Origin: Streptomyces flavochromogenes
Lineage (GTDB): Bacteria > Actinomycetota > Actinomycetes > Streptomycetales > Streptomycetaceae
Length of the DNA stretch: 64,000 nucleotides
Direction: 5' to 3'
NCBI RefSeq assembly: GCF_000717595.1
Contig: NZ_JNZO01000020.1
Coordinates: 1 to 64,000, forward strand
Shown here: piece by piece, positions 58,657-64,000 of the stretch
Layout of the letters: every line of letters begins with the position of its first letter
How positions within the stretch are numbered: the first letter of the stretch is position 1
Position numbers and translations under genes: made by a program
The notes under the pieces: generated by a model
Databases searched by the model: none
What the model saw: the letters and a program-made list of their open reading frames with translations, nothing else
What the model was told of the DNA's origin: nothing

Positions 58657-59121
58657 TCAGTGGAGGTACGGCTGCTCCAGGCGCAGGGGGCAGTCGGCCC
58701 ACACGGTCTTGCCCGGCCCGACCCGGTCCCGTACGCCCCACCGGAGCGCGAGGGCGTCGACGATCACCAGACCCCGGCCGCCGTCCTCGCCGGGAACGGG
58801 TGGGTGCTCGGCGGGCGGCGCCTCCGGCCGACGGGGGTGCGTGTCGGACACCTCGACGCGTACGGCGCTGCCGCCGGGGGCGAGCAGGAGCCGCAGCTCG
58901 AAGTCCCGCCCCGGAACCCGGCCGTGCAGCCCGGAGTTGGAGGCGAGCTCGGCGACGACGAGCGTGAGCGCGTCGAAGGCCGCCGAGCCACGCGGAATGC
59001 CCCAGGCGACGGCCTCGACCTCGGCCAGCATCCGGGCGAGTCGCGCGCCGCGGCGGGTGGCGGAGAAGCGCTGGGTGAACGTACGTACGGTGACGGGAGC
59101 TTGGGTGTGAGGAGCGGTCAT
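58657..59121 (-). CDS. RsbW-like ATP-binding (HATPase) protein
   Basis: 154-residue HATPase_c of the anti-sigma/SpoIIAB type: VVAELASNSGLHG (N-box), VSDTHPRRP and GEDGGRGLVIVDALALRWGV (G-boxes). ATG 59121 (MTAPHTQAPVTVRTF). Convergent with the helicase-PLD gene, 8 bp between stops, and divergent from the XRE gene. In Streptomyces such genes often travel with XRE/DUF5753 and DUF397 partners as regulatory trios of the WhiJ/AbaA type. Confidence 0.9.
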   Translation of the reverse strand: MTAPHTQAPVTVRTFTQRFSATRRGARLARMLAEVEAVAWGIPRGSAAFDALTLVVAELASNSGLHGRVPGRDFELRLLLAPGGSAVRVEVSDTHPRRPEAPPAEHPPVPGEDGGRGLVIVDALALRWGVRDRVGPGKTVWADCPLRLEQPYLH

Positions 59122-59271
59122 GGGCCTCAGCGTTCCGGCCGTCGGCGCCGCTCGGCAGGGACGACACTGGTACAGATCGCTCTGTACTGGTTCACCCGCT
59201 GGACTGGGCGGGTAACCGTCCGTGACCATGGGTCGGTCGGGCGGGTGCGCGTGCGGAGGGGCGGCTGTGTG

Positions 59272-60117
59272 ATGAACGAGGACCACGGCGGCGGTACCAA
59301 CAATGAACCAGAACTCTCGGACAGCCTCAAGACCTTCGGGGCGGTGCTCAAGGTCCTGAGGGAGGAAGCAGGCCTCACCCAGGAGGAGTTCGCCCCTCGG
59401 GTGCGGTACTCGGCGCACTACATCGCCAAGATCGAGCAGGGCAAACGCTTCCCGCCGGGCGATCTGTCGGAGCGGGCGGAGGAACCTCTGGGGGTGGTCG
59501 CGACGAAGGTGCTGGCGGCGGCTGCGCGGAGCCTGACGCGGAAGGCGGGACTGGCGTCGCGGTTCCATCAGTGGGCGGGCATCGAGGAAGAGGCGGTGTC
59601 GCTGTACGCGTACGAGTGCCGGGTGATTCCGGGGTTGTTGCAGCCGGAGCCGTACATCCGGGCGGTCTTCCAGCGACACCTCCCACCACTTACGGAGGAC
59701 CATTTCGAGCGCCAGGTCGCCGCTCGACTGGCCAGGCAACGACTACTGACCGAACGCCCGAACACCGCCTTCTGCTTCATGATCGAGCATGCCTTGCTCG
59801 AACGCCGATTGGGTGGTGTTGAGGTCACGAGGGCTCTGGTGGACTGCCTGCTGGAACAAGGCCGTCTCCGCAACGTGGAGATCCTGATCATGCCCCTACG
59901 CCAGGAGGATCACTCGGGCTTCGAGGGGTCGATGTACCTCGCCGAAACTCCACGCAACCAGTGGCTCGGCTACGTCGAAGGGCACGACAGCAGCACAGTC
60001 ATCAGCGACCCCAAACAGGTCAGCCCCATGCTTCAGCGCTATGGCAAGATGCGCTCACAGGCTCTGAGCCGTCAGGATACCGCGAGCCTGTTGGAGCAGA
60101 TGCGAGGAGCGCTATGA
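59272..60117 (+). CDS. XRE-family regulator with DUF5753 (WhiJ-like)
   Basis: 281 residues: helix-turn-helix (about 22-75; LREEAGLTQEEFAPRVRYSA, YIAKIEQGKRFPP) and DUF5753 (about 100-275; YECRVIPGLLQPEPYIRAVF, ARLARQRLL, FEGSMYLAET). GTG 59269 is an equally good start, 9 nt after GGAGG. The stop overlaps the DUF397 gene by 4 bp. WhiJ-type regulators work with their DUF397 partner, often in development control. Placed inside the defence island, it might regulate BREX genes (inference). Confidence 0.92.
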   Translation: MNEDHGGGTNNEPELSDSLKTFGAVLKVLREEAGLTQEEFAPRVRYSAHYIAKIEQGKRFPPGDLSERAEEPLGVVATKVLAAAARSLTRKAGLASRFHQWAGIEEEAVSLYAYECRVIPGLLQPEPYIRAVFQRHLPPLTEDHFERQVAARLARQRLLTERPNTAFCFMIEHALLERRLGGVEVTRALVDCLLEQGRLRNVEILIMPLRQEDHSGFEGSMYLAETPRNQWLGYVEGHDSSTVISDPKQVSPMLQRYGKMRSQALSRQDTASLLEQMRGAL

Positions 60118-60305
60118 GCACCACTGAACTGACCTGGTTCAAGAGCAGCTACAGCGGCGGCGGCGGCGACAACTGCGTCGAGGTCGCGCTGTGTCCCGAA
60201 GCCATCCTCGTCCGGGATTCCAAGGACACCCACCTGCGACCGCTGGCCGTATCACCCGACGCATGGTCAGCCTTCGCGGCACACGCAGCTGACGCCCACT
60301 TCTGA
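60114..60305 (+). CDS. DUF397 small protein
   Basis: 63 residues with the DUF397 pattern: LTWFKSSYSGGGGDNCVEVA, ILVRDSKD and a C-terminal AWSAFAAHA helix. Translationally coupled (ATGA) to the XRE/DUF5753 gene, its presumed antagonist or partner. Well known as a tiny, abundant Streptomyces family. Confidence 0.93.
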   Translation: MSTTELTWFKSSYSGGGGDNCVEVALCPEAILVRDSKDTHLRPLAVSPDAWSAFAAHAADAHF

Positions 60306-60313
60306 GACAGACC

Positions 60314-60347
60314 AACCGGGTGGCGGCGTGGACACCGCCACCCGGTT
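60314..60347. terminator. Bidirectional terminator between DUF397 and pglX
   Basis: Perfect 13-bp stem (AACCGGGTGGCGG and complement) with an 8-nt loop, 8 bp after one stop and 8 bp before the other stop of convergent genes. Confidence 0.8.
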
Positions 60348-60355
60348 GCCGGGCC

Positions 60356-63300
60356 CTACTCGTCGTCCAGCGCCGCCTGCCGGGCAGGCTTGCGCCCCCG
60401 CGACTTCTTCACCGGTCGCCAGGCGATCAGCTCCGCCGCACCGACCTGATGCTTGCGCAGCTGTTCCTCGTACTCGGCCACCAGCTCCTCCGCCGGGACG
60501 TCGCCCCACTCGTCGTCGTACTCACCGTGCCACTGAACGACCCACGGCATGACCTCACGCAGGCCGGCCAGCAGCGGAACGATCCGCTCGGTGTCCCAGC
60601 CGTCCCGGGTAGTACGCGCCTTGAGCAGGTCGAACAGCGCTTGCGCCTGATCTTTGTGGTCCCACCCGGCCCACCCCAGCATCAGCGTCGAGTCGGCGTC
60701 CGGACCGGCCTCGGGATACGAGATGAACCGCTCCTTGGGCACGTCGAGCTTGCCGCGGTTCGACCAGTAGGAGGCGCGCAGGAAGTCCGAGGACTTGTAC
60801 TTGGCCGGCGGATCGATGTCGAGCCGCTCCCCCGTCCGGTCCTCCTTGCGCTGCAGCTCCCAGACGTCTTCCCACTCCTTGCGCGTGCGCAGACCGGAGT
60901 CCTTGTAGCGCATCGCGGCGAGGTAGGGCACGTGCTCGTCCGCGACAGCCTCGGACAGCACCTGCGCGAGAGGCAGATCGGGCTTGCCGAGGTGGTCGGC
61001 CGCATAGAGCGCGGCGACGGAGGTGAAGTCCTCGTCCGTGCTGAGCTGGTCGGCGAGGTTGTTGACGGTCATAGGACGAGGACGCCGGAGCCCATCACGG
61101 ACCTCGAACCAGAGGTCCGTGTTCTCCATCCGGTCCAGCAGCCAACTCCGCAGCGCGGCGCGTTCTTTCTTTTCCCACGGCTCGGCCGCCCAGCGCCGCT
61201 TATGCTCGGGCCGCTCGATGAGACCGATGCCCTTGGGCTGTCGGTTGATGAGGTCGATCCGGGCCTGGACGATGTCGCGGTACCAGTCGGGCCAGCGGGC
61301 GGGGATCTCGGTGACGGGGGTAGATCCGTGACGCTTGAACCAGGCGGTCTCGGCCTCTCCGGCTTCCACCTTGCGCGCGAGCACGATCTCAAAGGCACGC
61401 TCGCCGAGGCGCACCTCCGGGGTGGCATCGCGCTTGTCCTCAGGCACGGTAGTCCGCGCGACCTCGCCATTAGTGAGCAGCCCATAGAGGCCATATACCT
61501 GCCAGTCCAGGTTCTCTTGTAGGGCGATCATCCGCTGCCGAATGCAGGAGTGCTGGCCGCGTGTCTCATCGAGATCCGATCGGCTAGGCACCGTGGATTT
61601 CACTACGCCACTGGGCTCATTCCCAACTAGCTGCTCAGCCAGCAAGCCGATCTCTCGCCCGAGTACGAGTGGCAGTTTGTTCGGGAGGGGAAGCTCCTGG
61701 AGCTTGGTGCCGGTGAACTCATAGCGCTCCTCCCAGCTCTCATCTTGCACCCCGCGACCCAGGCCGCTACCACCCTTTCCCTGACTAACCTGCTTCAGCC
61801 AGAAGCAGGCTGTCGAGGAGTTGAGGGCCCCGAGGAGCTGAAGGTACCCATCCTCCTCACTCTCTTTCAGCTTGATCACAGGAGCCGAACGATTGAATAC
61901 CTTGCCACCGCGATCCAATACGAAGTGGTTGTGCGTCGAAACGAAAGCGAATGCTAGTGACAAGGGGGACCGGAAGCGTCGGGGAAAAAACATGCCATGA
62001 TCGAACCATCGCAACCCACGCTGCTCCGGCGTCTCACCGAAATCTACCCGCTCACGCAGCACTGTTCTATTAGGCCATAGAAACCTCTGCTCGGCCACGC
62101 TGATCTCGCGAATTTCAGCCGTTTCGGAATACGGAAAGAAGGTGCTATCCGGCGCCGAAAGAACATAATCGCGCAGGCCATCCCCCAGAACCGCCGGGAC
62201 AGTGCCGTCTTCAAATCCTCTGGTCCTCGCAGCCTTTTGGGGTAGGAAGAAGGCGTCATCTAGGCCTGTGTGCGTAGTTCGACCACTCTCAAACAGGTGG
62301 TCGATCAATCTCGCCTCCTGCTTTTCCAGGCTGGCCAACAGTGCGCCTGCGCCACCACCCGACAGTGACCACGGATGCGCCGCGAAGGCGTGCGCCACTG
62401 AGTTCTCGACAGACACCCAGTCCGACTCACTCCCCGGCGAATCCACTTGACGAAGAATAGCCCGCCACACGGCCCCTTCTGCTGCAACCGCCGGCTGCCC
62501 CGGCTCCCCCCTGACTCCCAACACAGAACGAACCATTCGATCCGGGTTTGGAATCCTATTCCGGCCCACCAGAATCACTGTGGGGGTGCCATGCCCAGGA
62601 ATAAAGGCACCCGAGCTATCAATGACGTGCGACAGCTCGACCCGGTTCCGAAAGACCACCTGAATCAACTTCTTACCGAACTCCCTCTTCATAAAGGAAT
62701 TCGATGTAATCTGACCAACGAATCCGCCCCCACCTCGACGACCGCCCGCCCCTTTCGCTGCGAGTTCAAATAGACGTTGCGCGAATGGGACGGAAAGGGC
62801 ATATGCGCCGGAGCACGCGTCGTACGCCGCCCGGTAGTTCTCGTTCTCCTGCTTGTCCTTCACCGTGATATACGGCGGATTCCCCACCACCACGTGGTAC
62901 GACCCCCGCCCCAGTAGGTCCACCCGCTTCGCGTAGTCCCACACGTCCTCCGTCGAGTACGCGAAGGCACCCTCCTCGCGCCCCACCGACATCTCCGCGA
63001 ACAGCGTGTCCAGGTCCGTCTGGATACCCGCCGCATCCCGCCCGTGCAGCAGCGAATCCCCCACCGCCACGTTGATCGGGAACGACGGCGCGTCCACCAG
63101 CCGCCGCGAGTCGGCAGCCCGCATCGCCGCCACCAGCAGCCGGAACCGCGCGATGCTCACCGCGAACGGGTTCTTGTCGCACCCGTGCACGGACTCCAGC
63201 GAGCGGCGAACCAACGTCCAGACGTCCGTGCCCGGTTCAGCCGCGCGCCACTTGTCCATCAGGCGGTGGAAGATGCCCAGCAGGAAGTGGCCCGACCCGC

Positions 63301-64000
63301 ACGCCGGGTCGATGGTCCGCAGGCCCCGCCGCTCCTCACCATCCGGGCCGGTCCATACCGGGTCGAGGCCGAACTCGTACTCCGAGACCGCCGGCTCAAG
63401 GGTGAGGTCGAGGATGAACTCCTCGACGAACTCCGGGGTCTGGAGCAGCGCGTACGTCTTGCGGGCGTGCTCGCTCAGGTCCTGGTAGAGGTCGCCCAGG
63501 AAGCGGGTGTCCCACTCCGGGTCGGTGAAGTCGTAGCGGATCTCGCCGCCCGCACCCCACCGGCGCCAGAAGGACAGCAACTCGGTCGCCGCCTCGTACC
63601 CGGGCATGATGTCCCACAGCGGGTTGTGGTCGCGGTCGAAGAGGCCGGCGGCGGTGGTGTTCGACTTGGCGAGGTGGTCGAAGGCCGCGAGCAGCCAGTC
63701 GCGGTTGTTGAGCCTCGGGTTCTCGCGGAAGAACGCCTCGTGGCGGGCCTCGGCCACGGCCAGCCGGTCGCCGGGGCCGGCGATGAATGGCTCGTCGATC
63801 AGGCCGTTGTCCTCGCAGAAGCGGACGAACACGCAGGCCAGCACCCAAGCCGCAGCGGACTGCGTGACACGCTCGTCGCGCCAGGACTCGTACCGGGCCG
63901 CCGTGCGACGGGACTCCTGAGCCTGCCGGTACTCCGTCTCCAGGCGGGTGCGGATCTCGTCCTCGGACTCTGTGCGCGCCCGCAGGTCGTCCTCCAGAAG
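60356..64000 (-). CDS. pglX: BREX-2 adenine-specific DNA methyltransferase PglX (partial at 5' end)
   Basis: 1215 residues visible, N-terminus just cut by the right edge (frame begins LLEDDLRARTESEDEIRTRL, so probably only a few residues are missing). SAM motif DPACGSGHFLLG and catalytic VVGNPPYITVKD mark an N6-adenine methyltransferase. PglX methylates host DNA and is part of the defence complex. A stretch of about 1.2 kb coding the middle (61.5-62.8 kb, after NPPY) is visibly AT-richer, with codons such as TTT, ATT and AGT, and likely is the target-recognition region. Stop TAG at 60356, next to a terminator. No frameshift seen. Confidence 0.93.
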   Translation of the reverse strand, partial: LLEDDLRARTESEDEIRTRLETEYRQAQESRRTAARYESWRDERVTQSAAAWVLACVFVRFCEDNGLIDEPFIAGPGDRLAVAEARHEAFFRENPRLNNRDWLLAAFDHLAKSNTTAAGLFDRDHNPLWDIMPGYEAATELLSFWRRWGAGGEIRYDFTDPEWDTRFLGDLYQDLSEHARKTYALLQTPEFVEEFILDLTLEPAVSEYEFGLDPVWTGPDGEERRGLRTIDPACGSGHFLLGIFHRLMDKWRAAEPGTDVWTLVRRSLESVHGCDKNPFAVSIARFRLLVAAMRAADSRRLVDAPSFPINVAVGDSLLHGRDAAGIQTDLDTLFAEMSVGREEGAFAYSTEDVWDYAKRVDLLGRGSYHVVVGNPPYITVKDKQENENYRAAYDACSGAYALSVPFAQRLFELAAKGAGGRRGGGGFVGQITSNSFMKREFGKKLIQVVFRNRVELSHVIDSSGAFIPGHGTPTVILVGRNRIPNPDRMVRSVLGVRGEPGQPAVAAEGAVWRAILRQVDSPGSESDWVSVENSVAHAFAAHPWSLSGGGAGALLASLEKQEARLIDHLFESGRTTHTGLDDAFFLPQKAARTRGFEDGTVPAVLGDGLRDYVLSAPDSTFFPYSETAEIREISVAEQRFLWPNRTVLRERVDFGETPEQRGLRWFDHGMFFPRRFRSPLSLAFAFVSTHNHFVLDRGGKVFNRSAPVIKLKESEEDGYLQLLGALNSSTACFWLKQVSQGKGGSGLGRGVQDESWEERYEFTGTKLQELPLPNKLPLVLGREIGLLAEQLVGNEPSGVVKSTVPSRSDLDETRGQHSCIRQRMIALQENLDWQVYGLYGLLTNGEVARTTVPEDKRDATPEVRLGERAFEIVLARKVEAGEAETAWFKRHGSTPVTEIPARWPDWYRDIVQARIDLINRQPKGIGLIERPEHKRRWAAEPWEKKERAALRSWLLDRMENTDLWFEVRDGLRRPRPMTVNNLADQLSTDEDFTSVAALYAADHLGKPDLPLAQVLSEAVADEHVPYLAAMRYKDSGLRTRKEWEDVWELQRKEDRTGERLDIDPPAKYKSSDFLRASYWSNRGKLDVPKERFISYPEAGPDADSTLMLGWAGWDHKDQAQALFDLLKARTTRDGWDTERIVPLLAGLREVMPWVVQWHGEYDDEWGDVPAEELVAEYEEQLRKHQVGAAELIAWRPVKKSRGRKPARQAALDDE

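Noticed and set aside
60356..64000. Frameshift or truncation in pglX
   Set aside because: The frame is open through the whole visible length with both methyltransferase motifs; the compositional shift does not break it.

Overview
The window is high-GC actinobacterial DNA. The GC-rich third codon positions, GTG/TTG starts, rare TTA codons placed in regulators, SARP regulators, WhiJ/DUF397-type pairs and a Pgl/BREX locus all point to Streptomyces or a close relative. Both ends are cut inside genes: a modular polyketide synthase on the left and pglX on the right.

Region 1 (1 to about 24.6 kb) is a polyketide gene cluster that mixes two PKS logics. On the left is a modular type I PKS with a decarboxylating KSQ-AT-ACP loading module followed by the KS of the first extension module. 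Further in is an aromatic type II set: KS-alpha, KS-beta (chain length factor), a detached ACP, a KASIII-like protein without the usual Cys and His, a didomain aromatase/cyclase, a tandem TcmI-type cyclase and a FabG-like ketoreductase. Tailoring genes are two P450s, a group A flavin monooxygenase, a class I methyltransferase, an O-methyltransferase and an SDR. Export and self-protection is a DrrA/DrrB-like ABC pair with a divergent TetR gene. Activation is by an Sfp-like phosphopantetheinyl transferase. Control includes a SARP, a NarL/LuxR response regulator and TTA (bldA) codons in the SARP, SDR and response regulator genes. Three promoter regions carry triple direct repeats with exact 11-bp spacing, as expected for SARP operators. 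The simplest reading is that the type I PKS makes or begins a starter acyl chain that the type II KS pair extends, but two adjacent clusters cannot be excluded.

Region 2 (about 24.6 to 40 kb) is accessory chromosome: a DUF4157 (contractile-injection-associated) protein with a compositionally different C-terminal domain, an amidohydrolase with a divergent MarR gene, a small secreted crystallin-like protein, a serine beta-lactamase-fold esterase, an AfsR-type SARP-ATPase-TPR regulator, two alpha/beta hydrolases, an ECF sigma factor and a Dps protein. Long non-coding stretches contain two gene remnants: the 3' end of an SGNH hydrolase and the last codons of a TrmA/RumA-like RNA methyltransferase.

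Region 3 (about 40 to 64 kb) is a defence island. It holds two related nuclease-DUF2075 helicase genes around a 42-residue membrane ORF, then a translationally coupled operon brxHI-brxD-pglZ-pglY (read right to left), a divergent SF1 helicase-phospholipase D fusion resembling single-gene Mokosh type II, a three-gene regulatory unit (RsbW-like ATPase, XRE/DUF5753, DUF397) and pglX. Together these are most of a type 2 BREX (Pgl) system. Only the PglW kinase is missing, and it would be expected just beyond the right edge.
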